Shown piece by piece: positions 8,368 to 17,030 of a stretch of 64,000 nucleotides of DNA. The notes under the pieces were generated by a model. It saw nothing but the letters and a program-made list of their open reading frames with translations. It was not told the origin of the DNA and ran no database searches. The position numbers and the translations under genes were made by a program. Each line of letters opens with the position of its first letter. Positions within the stretch are counted from its first letter, which is position 1. This DNA comes from CBDDHT01 sp965228615 (GTDB taxonomy: Bacteria > Pseudomonadota > Alphaproteobacteria > Rhizobiales > Methyloligellaceae): NCBI GenBank assembly GCA_965228615.1, contig CBDDHT010000002.1, forward strand, positions 124,001 through 188,000, in the 5' to 3' direction.

Positions 8368-9168
8368 ATGTCAGATACGATTGCACGCAAGGACCGTGGC
8401 TCGGCGCTAGAGAAGGCACTTGTCATTTTAGAGGCCATTGCGGCTCAGCCACAGCCTATCGGCCTGCCTGATCTGACGGCACGCGTGCGGTTGCCGCGCC
8501 AGACCGTTCATCGCGTCCTGACACAACTGGAAGACAATGGTCTCGTCATTCGAGACGTGCTCCGCGATCGCTTTTCCGTCGGGCCACGTCTGTCCCGTTT
8601 GGCATTGTCGAGTCTTGCATCCGACAATCAGGGTGCTCCGCTTCGGGCAACACTGCAGTCGCTCGTGGACGACATTCGCGAGACCTGCAATGTCGGCGTC
8701 CTTGACGGTTTGGAGTTTCTCTATCTTGAGCGCATTGAATGCGATTGGTCCTTGCGCGTTCATCTGCAGGCAGGAAGCCGTGTTCCTTCTCACTGCACGG
8801 CAGGGGGCAAGCTCCTGCTTGCCTTCATGGATGATGATTTACGCAGCCGCTCGCTCATGGCCATGGATCTCGAAACCTATACGGACAAGACACTGACTCG
8901 TATTGAGGATCTCGAGGACGACTTTGAGAAAATCCGGGAGAATGGCTATTCATTGAACGACGAGGAATATTCGGTTGGCATCATGGGGGCGGCAGTTCCG
9001 ATCATGGATAAATCCAGTCGTCCACTCGCCGCGTTAGCTGTTCACGCGCCGGTCGCAAGGCTTCGTGTCAATGAGGCTGAGCGTCATATTGCAAAACTTC
9101 AGGCCGCTGCTGACCGTCTCGCCAAAGCCTGGCATCTGGACAAAGTGGGAGGCGAGTTGGCAGCCTGA
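8368..9168 (+). CDS. IclR-family transcriptional regulator
   Basis: The product has 266 residues. Residues 10-75 are the winged helix (SALEKALVILEAIAA ... LPRQTVHRVLTQLEDNGLV), and residues 90-255 the IclR effector domain (CNVGVLDGLEFLYLERIE, PSHCTAGGKLLLA, NGYSLNDEEYSVGIMGAAVPI). It binds DNA as a dimer or tetramer and responds to a small acid. It is transcribed away from the aldehyde dehydrogenase/acyl-CoA ligase operon and very likely controls it. The ATG at 8368 is preceded by an AGAG-type site in GGGAAAAGAGCAAGC. Confidence 0.93.
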   Translation: MSDTIARKDRGSALEKALVILEAIAAQPQPIGLPDLTARVRLPRQTVHRVLTQLEDNGLVIRDVLRDRFSVGPRLSRLALSSLASDNQGAPLRATLQSLVDDIRETCNVGVLDGLEFLYLERIECDWSLRVHLQAGSRVPSHCTAGGKLLLAFMDDDLRSRSLMAMDLETYTDKTLTRIEDLEDDFEKIRENGYSLNDEEYSVGIMGAAVPIMDKSSRPLAALAVHAPVARLRVNEAERHIAKLQAAADRLAKAWHLDKVGGELAA

Positions 9169-9231
9169 ATCTCATTCTAAGGTCGACATCATTCGGATCA
9201 TTCAATTTTGTGCGAACACGGGAGCATCGCA

Positions 9232-9525
9232 TTGGACATGTCACATCCCAAAGCTTCATCGACAGTATCGATCGACAATGAGCAAACCCGTGTCACGACA
9301 TGGCGTTTCGCACCGGGCGAGGCGACAGGCTGGCATCGTCACGAATATGATTACGTTATCGTTCCCTTGCAGTCGGGCGCGTTAAAACTGGTGGAAGAGG
9401 GAGGTGTTGAAACTCGCGCCGAACTCGAGGCCGGCGTTCCATATCATCGCAATGCAGGCGTTGAGCATGACGTCATCAATGCGAACGATTTTGAGTTTTC
9501 CTTTGTCGAGGTCGAGATCAAGTAG
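9232..9525 (+). CDS. Small cupin-domain protein
   Basis: The product of about 97 residues is a single cupin: GWHRHEYDYVIVPLQSG gives the first metal-binding motif (HxH...E/Y) and GVEHDVINAN the second. Small cupins of this type bind a metal and an acid or sugar and often accompany catabolic operons. The start is undecided: TTG 9232 has GGAG at the best spacing (about 7 nt), ATG 9238 reads MSHPKASS, and an earlier TTG at 9208 is open too. It follows the IclR gene on the same strand by about 60 nt and may be part of the same regulon. Confidence 0.75.
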   Translation: MDMSHPKASSTVSIDNEQTRVTTWRFAPGEATGWHRHEYDYVIVPLQSGALKLVEEGGVETRAELEAGVPYHRNAGVEHDVINANDFEFSFVEVEIK

Positions 9526-9541
9526 CGCGGCCGACATGCCT

Positions 9542-9949
9542 TCAATCGGCGGTCTCATTGCTGTTGGCCGCATGTTGGGGCAGGCCATCTTTCACAGTTG
9601 ACCACGGCACTCGGTCGCAAACGTAGATGTGCCCTTCCGGCATCAGTCCATGATCGCCCTCAAGCGTTCCGATGCGGAGGAGGATTTTGTCCGAGCCATC
9701 TTCTTTCGCAAAAAGGTGACAGCCGCACTGGCTGCAGAAGAAACGCTCCTTGCCTGGTGACGACCGGTATCCCTGCAAAGTGTCTTCTCCTGCGGTGACC
9801 GCAAAGCCAGCGGCGTCGACGAGCGCACTCGATCCGTAAACAGAGCTATGGAACTTGCGGCACGTGTTACAGTGACAATGCTCGAATTTGGTGACTGGAC
9901 CGGAAATAGACAGGTGAACGGTTCCACAATGACAGGCGCCTTTGATCAT
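9542..9949 (-). CDS. GFA-family (CENP-V/GFA fold) zinc protein
   Basis: The product has 135 residues with the zinc-ligand pattern of the glutathione-dependent formaldehyde-activating family: C6-x-C8, C25-x-C27-xx-C30 and C72-xx-C75. Most members of this fold have no proven formaldehyde activity. The ATG at 9949 (MIKGACHCG) is supported by AAAGGATG upstream; the frame to 10006 adds a non-family leader. A second GFA gene lies at 13.1-13.6 kb. Confidence 0.87.
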   Translation of the reverse strand: MIKGACHCGTVHLSISGPVTKFEHCHCNTCRKFHSSVYGSSALVDAAGFAVTAGEDTLQGYRSSPGKERFFCSQCGCHLFAKEDGSDKILLRIGTLEGDHGLMPEGHIYVCDRVPWSTVKDGLPQHAANSNETAD

Positions 9950-10110
9950 GGTGCATCCTTTGATCCCAATCTCGCTCGATGAGCGAGCACGCTCATGATA
10001 GGTCATCCATTACCACAAGTGGCCAAGAGCCAATTTAAATAGATCGGTTTTTCGACCGGTCACGACAAAATGACCGTCTCTGTCGTTTGCCTTGAAGGAG
10101 CCGATGATCG

Positions 10111-11055
10111 ATGGGCGATGATACGAAAATCGGCATTGTCCTTGCTGCGGGTGTGGGGCGCGGCTGGGCGCATATCGGTGTACTCGACGGCTTGGCTGAG
10201 CGAGGGATCAGGCCCGATATAGTCTGTGGGTGCTCGATTGGCGCGCTTGTTGGCGCTTCCTATGTTACCGGACACCTGCAGGCGCTATCAGAACTCGCGC
10301 GATCGCTCACCTGGCGACGCGTCTTGGGATATATGGATGTGTCATTCGCCGGCGGAGGACTCATCGAAGGGCGCTGGATCGTCAAGTTTTTCGAAGAGAA
10401 TGTTGAAGACACGGCAATCGAACGAGCCTCTCCGACATTCGGCGCTGTCGCAACCGAGATGCATACGGGCCGGGAGGCTTGGCTGACATCAGGGTCCATC
10501 GTCGATGCGGTTCGCGCATCGATCGCACTGCCGGGTCTGATGACGCCGATGCAGATCCGAGGAAAATGGCTGGTCGATGGTGGGCTTGTGAATCCACTCC
10601 CAGTCTCGCTTTGCCGTGCACTTGGAGCAGATGTCATCCTCGGCGTAAGCTTGAACGGCAATCTGGTCAGCCGACCACCTCGATTGCCTCCGATCGCGCC
10701 GGAACAAACGGAAACCGAGACGCGTTCGGAATGGTTGCGGTGGCTGTCCTATGGTTTACCGCAGGGGTTGAAAACCCAACCCGATCAGGTCCAGGAGACC
10801 ATGCCACCGGCGGCGGAAGAGCGACCTGGTTATATTGAGGTCCTCGGCGAGTCGTTCTTCATTACCCAGGATTTTGTTTCAAGAGTGCGATTGGCGGCAG
10901 ATCCGGTGGATGTTCTCATTGCGCCGGATGTTTCCGATATTGGTGTTTTTGAATTTCATCGCGCGGAAGAGGCAATTTCTGCCGGACGCGCGGCTGTGGA
11001 TGCCGCCGAGGCAGCAATTCTTACGGCAACCGGTCGAGCCGTCGATATGTCTTAG
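10111..11055 (+). CDS. Patatin-like phospholipase (RssA-type)
   Basis: The 314-residue product shows the patatin Ser-Asp dyad: nucleophile S42 in GCSIG and D156 in VDGGLVNPLPV. The oxyanion loop (AAGVGRGWAH, residues 12-21) has lost the first glycine of the usual GGG. It should hydrolyse acyl esters of phospholipids at the inner membrane. Residues 205-245 form a proline- and glutamate-rich insert. The start ATG 10111 follows GAAGGAGCCGATGATCG. No partner genes are obvious. Confidence 0.87.
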   Translation: MGDDTKIGIVLAAGVGRGWAHIGVLDGLAERGIRPDIVCGCSIGALVGASYVTGHLQALSELARSLTWRRVLGYMDVSFAGGGLIEGRWIVKFFEENVEDTAIERASPTFGAVATEMHTGREAWLTSGSIVDAVRASIALPGLMTPMQIRGKWLVDGGLVNPLPVSLCRALGADVILGVSLNGNLVSRPPRLPPIAPEQTETETRSEWLRWLSYGLPQGLKTQPDQVQETMPPAAEERPGYIEVLGESFFITQDFVSRVRLAADPVDVLIAPDVSDIGVFEFHRAEEAISAGRAAVDAAEAAILTATGRAVDMS

Positions 11056-11083
11056 TGCGTTCTATTGATCGCGTGCAGCGTGT

Positions 11084-11227
11084 TCAGCCGAACAAGGCTA
11101 CAAGATTAGGTCCCAATTCGCCGATAAAGACCATAACGGCGACACAGAGAGCAGACGACATCAAGCCAAATTCGCCAGGTGTTGCGCCTGCAATATTCTC
11201 GACCAGTCGAACAAGAAAAGTTCTCAT
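11084..11227 (-). CDS. Flp/Fap-type pilin, solo, 47 residues
   Basis: The short product has the arrangement of Flp pilins: a basic N-terminus, the processing-like motif GATPGEFGL (usual form GATAIEYGL) with the conserved glutamate, then one hydrophobic helix. GGGAG stands at good distance before the ATG at 11227. No prepilin peptidase or Tad secretion genes are next to it, though a TadG-like gene lies 8 kb away. It is convergent with the patatin gene. The conserved tyrosine after the glutamate is a phenylalanine. Confidence 0.68.
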   Translation of the reverse strand: MRTFLVRLVENIAGATPGEFGLMSSALCVAVMVFIGELGPNLVALFG

Positions 11228-11507
11228 GACGATGCTCCCAAAACACCCTTTTAGCGGGTTTGCCAATGACAATAGCAGGCGGTTCTGACTAGCAGGTTAT
11301 ATTTCGCTAGTTTTTGAGATCATGGTGAACAAAACCTTAATATGTGATGTTGGGCGTCTACATGGCTCGAAAAAATGTTCTCTTCCGGTCCATTCGTTAA
11401 CCCGTCATTAACCATGCTTAAACCAGTTTAACAGCATCGATCTGCGCAAACGAGCACGTCCCATATTCCGTCCTTGCGCGGAAACCTAATCAACGAGGGG
11501 GTGGATT

Positions 11508-12239
11508 ATGTTTGCACGACCGGGAAAGACGACAGATATGAATCAACCGATGGCCGAGGACGACGACGAAGAAGTTCTTGACCTCAAACTTGTCGTCGGC
11601 GGAAGAGCGACCGGAACACCGGAAGAAGCGGTTTTGCCACCAGAGACTGTTCCCGACACGATGCAGGCGCCGAATCCGGCCGATCAGATTGCGAATGAGA
11701 TCTACGGCACGATGATTGGCGAAGATACGACGATTACGGGGAATCTCGTGTCGCCACAGGAAATTTTCGTTGCTGGTGAGGTACAGGGCGATATCACCTG
11801 CCGACGATTGATAGCCAACAGCGCAGCGAGAATTCATGGTTGTGTGACTGCCGACGAAGTCGTCGTCGACGGCACAATGCAAGGGCCAATTCGTGCCTTG
11901 CGCGTGACATTGCAGCCAAATTCGCGTGTACATGGGCACATCTTCTATCAGTCGATCGCCGTCGAAAAAGGAGCCGACTTCGAAGGCGTAGCCCGGCAGT
12001 CGGACACACCTAAGCAATTCGACCATACGACTGCAATGGAGCAGCAAGCTGTTGAAACAGCGCCTGTGCCACAGCCCAAGCCTCGAGCCGCAGATGGGAC
12101 GCCGGCAGCTGCCAATGTCGGCAATGTTGCGCAGGCAGTCCCAGCCTACCAAGCCGTGCGCCCGGCGCCCTCAGGCTATCGGCCGGTGGCCAATCAAGCA
12201 CCGCAGCCCAGTGGTCCTGTACTGAAACGGGCAAGCTAG
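11508..12239 (+). CDS. Bactofilin (polymer-forming cytoskeletal protein)
   Basis: The 243-residue product has a central bactofilin beta-helix (about 70-160): repeated short strands such as GEDTTITGNLVSPQEIFVAGEVQGDITC and GCVTADEVVVDGTMQGPI. The N-terminal leader is acidic, and the C-terminal 80 residues are proline- and alanine-rich and likely unstructured. Bactofilins assemble without nucleotide into filaments at the inner membrane and organise cell-wall enzymes or stalks. It has its own promoter region of about 280 nt and is followed by a strong terminator. Confidence 0.9.
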   Translation: MFARPGKTTDMNQPMAEDDDEEVLDLKLVVGGRATGTPEEAVLPPETVPDTMQAPNPADQIANEIYGTMIGEDTTITGNLVSPQEIFVAGEVQGDITCRRLIANSAARIHGCVTADEVVVDGTMQGPIRALRVTLQPNSRVHGHIFYQSIAVEKGADFEGVARQSDTPKQFDHTTAMEQQAVETAPVPQPKPRAADGTPAAANVGNVAQAVPAYQAVRPAPSGYRPVANQAPQPSGPVLKRAS

Positions 12240-12320
12240 AGGCAACGGCTAGATCTCTCGTTTGGACACTAGGGCGAAACAGAACTCGTTTCGAGCCAAT
12301 AAGGATATCAGGCCAGAATC

Positions 12321-13073
12321 TTAAGCGCGCTCTTTTTGAGCGCGCTTTTTTCTGGCCTTTCGCGAGAGCATATTCAGTCCCTCTATCGTCGCCGCGAATG
12401 CCATGGCGGCATAGATGTAGCCCTTCGGCATATGAGCTCCAAATCCTTCGGCAATCAATGTTGTGCCGATAAGAAGCAAGAATCCCAAGGCGAGCATGAC
12501 GACTGTCGGATTCGCCTGGATGAAGTTGCCAAGAGGATCGGCTGCAAGCAGCATTACCGTCACCGCTACGACGACCGCAATGATCATAATGGGGACGTGT
12601 GGCGTCATACCGACCGCCGTGATGATACTGTCGATCGAGAAGACGAGATCCAAAAGCAAGATCTGCGTCACTGCCGCGCCGAAGGACAGGCTGACCTGGC
12701 CACCGTCGAACATGTCGGGGCTGGGATTTGGGTCAACCGAGTGATGAATCTCTTTCGTGGCTTTCCAGACCAGGAACAGTCCCCCGGCAATCAGGATCAA
12801 ATCGCGCCAGGAGAAATCGTGGCCGAATGCGCTGAATATTGGCTGGGTCAGCTGCACGATATAGGCGATTGTTCCCAGAAGGGCCAATCGCAATAAGAGC
12901 GCGACGGCAATGCCCGTGCGGCGCGCCTTGGATCGCTGATGCTCGGGTAGTTTGTTGCTGAGGATCGAAATGAAGATGAGATTATCGATCCCCAGCACAA
13001 CCTCCATTACGATGAGAGTGGCGAGCGCTGCCCAGGCCGTCGGGTCGGTTAACAGAGCCGTCAGATATTCCAT
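12321..13073 (-). CDS. TerC-family integral membrane protein
   Basis: The 250-residue product has about seven membrane helices and the family's acidic intramembrane signatures: VMEVVLGIDNLIFI near 22-35 and LLDLVFSIDSIITAVGM near 140-156. These aspartates are thought to bind metal ions; related proteins (Alx/MeeY) export manganese. The final KARKKRAQKERA is basic and cytoplasmic and is written in the terminator stem of the neighbouring bactofilin gene. No ter genes accompany it. Confidence 0.9.
   Translation of the reverse strand: MEYLTALLTDPTAWAALATLIVMEVVLGIDNLIFISILSNKLPEHQRSKARRTGIAVALLLRLALLGTIAYIVQLTQPIFSAFGHDFSWRDLILIAGGLFLVWKATKEIHHSVDPNPSPDMFDGGQVSLSFGAAVTQILLLDLVFSIDSIITAVGMTPHVPIMIIAVVVAVTVMLLAADPLGNFIQANPTVVMLALGFLLLIGTTLIAEGFGAHMPKGYIYAAMAFAATIEGLNMLSRKARKKRAQKERA
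12323..12351 (+). terminator. Rho-independent terminator of the bactofilin gene
   Basis: A perfect 10-bp stem (AAGCGCGCTC / GAGCGCGCTT) with a TTTTT loop is followed by a run of T. It is placed inside the last codons of the convergent terC-family gene (starting two bases after its stop), so the coding sequence and the terminator share the same bases. Confidence 0.85.
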
Positions 13074-13134
13074 CGAAAAGACACACCCTCTCGCGATAGG
13101 TCATGGATTCATGTCGTGCGCGCGAAGCACTGTC

Positions 13135-13560
13135 TCATTTCGGAGGAGGAGGCATGGTGTCGAAATTCGGGATTTCTTCCGACGTCATGTCCCAGCTCGG
13201 GCGGCTGCCGGCGTACACCACGGCCTGGGGCTCGAACCAGTCATGTGCATCGACACAACCGACTGCAATGCCGACAACGCCCGGCCTTGCCGAATTCTCC
13301 CCGTAGACACGGCTGCCGCAATTCGGGCAAAAGTGGCGCGTGTTGGTATTGCCGCTATCAGCGGTGACGGCGTAACTTTTCGTTTCCCCCTTGAACTCCA
13401 CGTCGTCCGCCTTGAAGAACGCTAGCGACATGTGGCCATTGCCGGATGCCCTCTGGCAGTCCTTGCAGTGGCATTGTGCCGTGCGCACCGGTTTGTCGTT
13501 GATGGTGTAGGTCACGGAACTGCATAAGCAGTGGCCCGTCGCAAATGGCTCATTGGACAT
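13135..13560 (-). CDS. GFA-family (CENP-V/GFA fold) zinc protein
   Basis: The 141-residue product has the zinc ligands C11-x-C13, C30-x-C32-xx-C35 and C78-xx-C81 of the GFA family. It ends in a proline run (MPPPPK). The ATG at 13560 (MSNEPFATGHC) is the family start; the frame to 13650 adds unrelated residues. It is similar in plan to the protein at 9.5-9.9 kb but diverged, so probably an old paralogue rather than a recent copy. Confidence 0.87.
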   Translation of the reverse strand: MSNEPFATGHCLCSSVTYTINDKPVRTAQCHCKDCQRASGNGHMSLAFFKADDVEFKGETKSYAVTADSGNTNTRHFCPNCGSRVYGENSARPGVVGIAVGCVDAHDWFEPQAVVYAGSRPSWDMTSEEIPNFDTMPPPPK

Positions 13561-13744
13561 GGGGTTCACCTCATTTGTGTCGATAGAGTCGGCTCGGAAG
13601 GTCTCGCGTAGTGATGCGAGCGGCTGTCCTATTCTGCCAGCGAGCGACAATCAAAGCCACCCGATCGAGCCACTTTGATCGCCATTAATCTCTCGTAAGC
13701 CAATTCCAGCAACAATTCTTAAGACTTAGGATCCGAGGGATGAA

Positions 13745-13990
13745 ATGGGTCAGCAACGCGCGCATGATCGGAAATCCGTGCTCAGGCAGGCCATATTGTC
13801 AGAGGCACAGGATGCGCTTGGAGTCATGTGCGTCATCCGAGATGCAAGCGAATATGGATGCCGCATCTATTGCAAGGATCTCGATTCCCTTCCCAATACT
13901 GTCTACCTGCAAACCAGAGGCGTCGACGTGCCGATAAAGTGCATCATGGCCTGGCGTCAGGATGGATGTGCCGGTCTTCGTTTCGCTTGA
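13745..13990 (+). CDS. PilZ-domain protein (predicted c-di-GMP receptor)
   Basis: The 81-residue product is a single PilZ domain. The two c-di-GMP motifs are visible: R5-x-x-x-R9 (RAHDR) and D33-x-S35-x-x-G38 (DASEYG). Such stand-alone PilZ proteins report cyclic-di-GMP to motility or surface systems; the partner is unknown. An earlier overlapping frame starting at 13740 is a shadow. Confidence 0.8.
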   Translation: MGQQRAHDRKSVLRQAILSEAQDALGVMCVIRDASEYGCRIYCKDLDSLPNTVYLQTRGVDVPIKCIMAWRQDGCAGLRFA

Positions 13991-14092
13991 TTGCAATCGG
14001 ATTGGTGCAATCAATGATACTCGGATTCTGCTGAAGAGGCGGCCATAACGCGTGTTCGGCACGAATGCCGAGGTTTCCCGAAAAGTTGATCT

Positions 14093-14878
14093 ATGGATCC
14101 ATCGATCGCCGTTGCACTTGTGCTCGTCGTGGCTGCCGGAATAGCCCTGGAAATCGGTTTTTCCAGCGCGATCGCCGAAATTCTGGCCGGTGTCGCGCTC
14201 GGATATTTCATAGTCGGTGTGGAATCGCTGGACTGGGTCCGCTTTCTTGGAAATCTCGGATTGCTCGGTCTGATGTTTCTTGCCGGCTTCGAGGTCGACA
14301 TCAACCGATTGCGTCGAACGTGGCGCGCCAGCGCCGGCATTGGAGTGTTGTCGCTAACAACGCCGATGGTTGGTGTGTTTACGATCTGTTTCTTCGGTAT
14401 CGGTCTGGCTTGGCAAAGTGCCGGTCTTATGGCGATTGGCTTGTCCACGACGTCTCTCGCGCTCGTCTACCATGCTCTCAGAGAGCGTGGCGATCTGGCG
14501 GAGGATTTCGGTCAGGTGGTGCTTGGAGCTGCGACTGTCATCGATGTTCTGAGCATGGTTGCTCTTGCACTCCTTCTCGGAGACGTCGGCTGGGGCACCG
14601 CCATCGTGCTGCTGGTTGTCGCCATAAGTCTCAAGTTCCTTGGCACAGCGGTCGCCGCCCGGTGGCTGATTGGGCAATCGAGCGTCTTCGTCGGCCTTCT
14701 TTTCAACTATCGCCTGTCATTCGGAATCATCACGGCAACGGTTGGCAAGGAGGCTGGCCTGATCGATGAGGCGCAATATTCGATAATTCTGTTGATCATC
14801 GTCTGCAGTGCCTTGTTGCCCGCGCTGTTTCTGCGCGATACGCCGAATGAGCTTGATCGTCCCGATCCCAAATCGTAA
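14093..14878 (+). CDS. Cation:proton antiporter-like protein, internally shortened
   Basis: The 261-residue product begins like a CPA2/Kef Na+(K+)/H+ exchanger: first helices, GLLGLMFLAGFEVD near 60, GLSTTSLALVYHAL near 116 and the VLGAATVIDVLSM helix near 145. It then passes directly to the family's last helices (KFLGTAVAARW ... EAGLIDEAQYSIILLIIV). Normal members have about 380-400 residues, so roughly 120 residues (about four helices) between these parts are missing, without a frameshift. The usual paired aspartates of helix 5 appear as ID-V. It may be non-functional as an exchanger or a natural reduced form. Confidence 0.72.
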   Translation: MDPSIAVALVLVVAAGIALEIGFSSAIAEILAGVALGYFIVGVESLDWVRFLGNLGLLGLMFLAGFEVDINRLRRTWRASAGIGVLSLTTPMVGVFTICFFGIGLAWQSAGLMAIGLSTTSLALVYHALRERGDLAEDFGQVVLGAATVIDVLSMVALALLLGDVGWGTAIVLLVVAISLKFLGTAVAARWLIGQSSVFVGLLFNYRLSFGIITATVGKEAGLIDEAQYSIILLIIVCSALLPALFLRDTPNELDRPDPKS

Positions 14879-14885
14879 CTGCACC

Positions 14886-15455
14886 TCACTCGTCAAACGG
14901 CAGTTTGCGGACAACGCTCTCGAGTCCCATCAATGAGAGAGACCCTGAGCGTTGTTCAAGTTGGATCTCTTGAGGTGATGATTTCTGTGGTAGTGAAACC
15001 TGCTTCATGCTCGTTGCTGTTTGTCCGTCATCGAAGCTGTCATAGATCACCGTTTCCCTGTGCCGGTCGGTGAATGAGAATTTCAAATAAGTTGTACGAA
15101 ACCGCGTGTAGCGGCGGATCGTAAACACCGATGCGCGCCGATCACCGCTTGCCTCGGCCATGACGCGGACGTCGGCATTTCCTGTATCCTGCCCCGCGCC
15201 AGACTTCCGCAATACGCGAATAGTGCCAATGATATCGTTGTCTCTGGGGCGGCTACAGACGGCGATCCTTCCTTGTGAACCGACAAAGTCCGCTTCGAAC
15301 CAAACCTTTTCCTTGGGGGCACAAAGTGTTCCATCCTGTGCCGAGAGGCTCATCAAACTGGAAGTTGCGAAGAGTATAAAAGCGACGATGGCTAAACATC
15401 GAACCCCTCGTCGACTCTCGGTCGATTGGTCGTCTCGATTGTCGGCGTCGGGCAT
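14886..15455 (-). CDS. Secreted or membrane-anchored hypothetical protein
   Basis: I do not recognise a family. The 189-residue product has a hydrophobic segment at about 18-38 (LAIVAFILFATSSLMSLSA) that reads as a signal peptide after a charged leader. The rest looks like a small beta-rich domain with two cysteines (near residues 44 and 66). GGAGAGGAG precedes the ATG at 15455. It is convergent with the antiporter-like gene and divergent from the phosphotransacetylase gene. Confidence 0.6.
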   Translation of the reverse strand: MPDADNRDDQSTESRRGVRCLAIVAFILFATSSLMSLSAQDGTLCAPKEKVWFEADFVGSQGRIAVCSRPRDNDIIGTIRVLRKSGAGQDTGNADVRVMAEASGDRRASVFTIRRYTRFRTTYLKFSFTDRHRETVIYDSFDDGQTATSMKQVSLPQKSSPQEIQLEQRSGSLSLMGLESVVRKLPFDE

Positions 15456-15653
15456 GGTCGTTCTCCTCTCCGGGGAATAGGACAAGATCATGGTCGCATG
15501 AAGCTCGCAACTGGCGAGTCGTTCGGTTGCGATTGCTCGAAAAGAGTGAGACAGTCGCAGGCCCGCCCCGAGCGTCCCCGATGCAGCATGGTGACCTTGA
15601 TTCTCCAGGTCTTGAATAGGTGCGCGGAACGCACGAATGAGACAGGAATTCCA

Positions 15654-16568
15654 ATGCTCGACAATAGGCCAACCGAATGCCCAACGTCATTGCTCGATGC
15701 GGTGAAAGATCGTCCTCCCGTACGCACGGGTGTCGTGAATGCCGTATCCGAGGTTGTACTCGAGAGCGTGCGCGATGCATCAAATGCAGGCGTCGTTGAT
15801 CCGGTCCTTTATGGAGATCGCGCGAAGATCGTGGACGGCCTGTCGGCATTGGAGTGGGGCGCACAAGACCTCGAGATTATCGATGCGCCCGATGAAGGTG
15901 CGGCGGCAGCCTTGGCGGCGCGCGACGCCGGTCAGGGCACTCTCGCCGCACTGATGAAAGGACATGTTCATACGGATACATTCATGCGGGCCGTGCTGAA
16001 CCGCGATGCCGGACTGAGAACAGGGCGTCGCTTAAGTCACATCTTTCACATGACCGTTCCCGGTCGCCAGGGAAGTATCATTATTTCAGATGCGGCACTC
16101 AATACGCATCCGGATATTGAGACCAAAAAAGCCATCGTCAGCAATGTTGTCACGCTGTCTCACGCACTTGGAGTCGCGCGACCTCGCATCGCGCTCTTGT
16201 CAGCGACCGAGGAGCCCAGCGAGCATATGCCATCCAGCATGGATGCCGTTGAATTGGCGGAATGGGCGAAGAGCGATGTCGCTGACGCAGACGTGCAGGG
16301 TCCACTTGCATTCGACCTCGCGGTCTCAAGCGATGCCGCCCAGATCAAAGGCGTCGAAGGTCCTGTCGTCGGACGTGCTGATGCAATCGTGGTACCAGAT
16401 ATTGTGACCGGCAATGCCCTATTCAAAATGATGGTCTACTATATGAGTGCCTGTGCGGGCGGGCTCGTCATGGGCGCAAAGGTGCCGGTGCTTCTGACGA
16501 GCCGTGCAGATCCACCCGCAGCCCGGCTCGCTTCCGCTTGTCTTGCTGCCATTGCTTCCGAAAAATGA
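15654..16568 (+). CDS. Phosphate acyltransferase (Pta/Ptb family)
   Basis: The 304-residue product resembles phosphate acetyl/butyryltransferases: RAKIVDG..., ALMKGHVHTDTFMRAVL near 100, MTVPGRQGSIIISDAALN near 135 and GRADAIVVPDIVTGNALFK near 245. It transfers an acyl group between CoA and phosphate. The ATG at 15654 follows AGGAATTCCA; the longer frame to 15426 crosses the divergent gene. No acetate kinase is adjacent. It could recycle acetyl phosphate made by a sulfoacetaldehyde acetyltransferase, but that enzyme is not in the window. Confidence 0.85.
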   Translation: MLDNRPTECPTSLLDAVKDRPPVRTGVVNAVSEVVLESVRDASNAGVVDPVLYGDRAKIVDGLSALEWGAQDLEIIDAPDEGAAAALAARDAGQGTLAALMKGHVHTDTFMRAVLNRDAGLRTGRRLSHIFHMTVPGRQGSIIISDAALNTHPDIETKKAIVSNVVTLSHALGVARPRIALLSATEEPSEHMPSSMDAVELAEWAKSDVADADVQGPLAFDLAVSSDAAQIKGVEGPVVGRADAIVVPDIVTGNALFKMMVYYMSACAGGLVMGAKVPVLLTSRADPPAARLASACLAAIASEK

Positions 16569-16760
16569 TTTCGAAGAGCGCTTGGACCCTCCGCCGGCTT
16601 GGGCAATTCTCGCCCCTGCTGTCGTAATTCCGACAGCATCTCTTCAGCCGAATTGATACTCGTCGATAAGCAGAGTCCAAGGGCTTCGGCGCTCTCGTCA
16701 AATCCTAGAGTAAGAACGCCCTTGCGTGCGCATGGCTCTGCGTATTGTAGGGAGTGGGCT

Positions 16761-17030
16761 ATGCATGACGAAAATGTCGCCGACGGTGAGGCCGGTCGGT
16801 TCGTTTCACTGTGCAACCAAGCGGCTGAACATATGGCAGAGGCCAATCGGGTTCTAAACGAATCGCCCGAGGATATCGCATGGGCGGTTGCAAGGCTCAG
16901 CATGGCGTTGCGATATCTGAGAGATTGCGAGCTCGAGGTTTTGGAGCATTCGCCAGCCATGCAGGCGGCATCACAACATGTTGTGTGGTCTCCGACGGGT
17001 ATTGGCTGGCGTGTCGGCACCCCCAGCTGA
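16761..17030 (+). CDS. Small helical protein, paralogue of the 24.0-kb gene
   Basis: The 89-residue product is of unknown function. Residues 14-60 form two predicted helices with SLCNQAAEHMAEANRVL and the later ALRYLRDCE. The same pattern (SLC-AA-MA-A-R-L-E-PE ... AL-L-CE) occurs in the 60-residue product at 23994-24176, so the two are paralogues. Here a C-terminal tail of about 25 residues is added. GGGAG lies upstream of the ATG at 16761. Confidence 0.65.
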   Translation: MHDENVADGEAGRFVSLCNQAAEHMAEANRVLNESPEDIAWAVARLSMALRYLRDCELEVLEHSPAMQAASQHVVWSPTGIGWRVGTPS

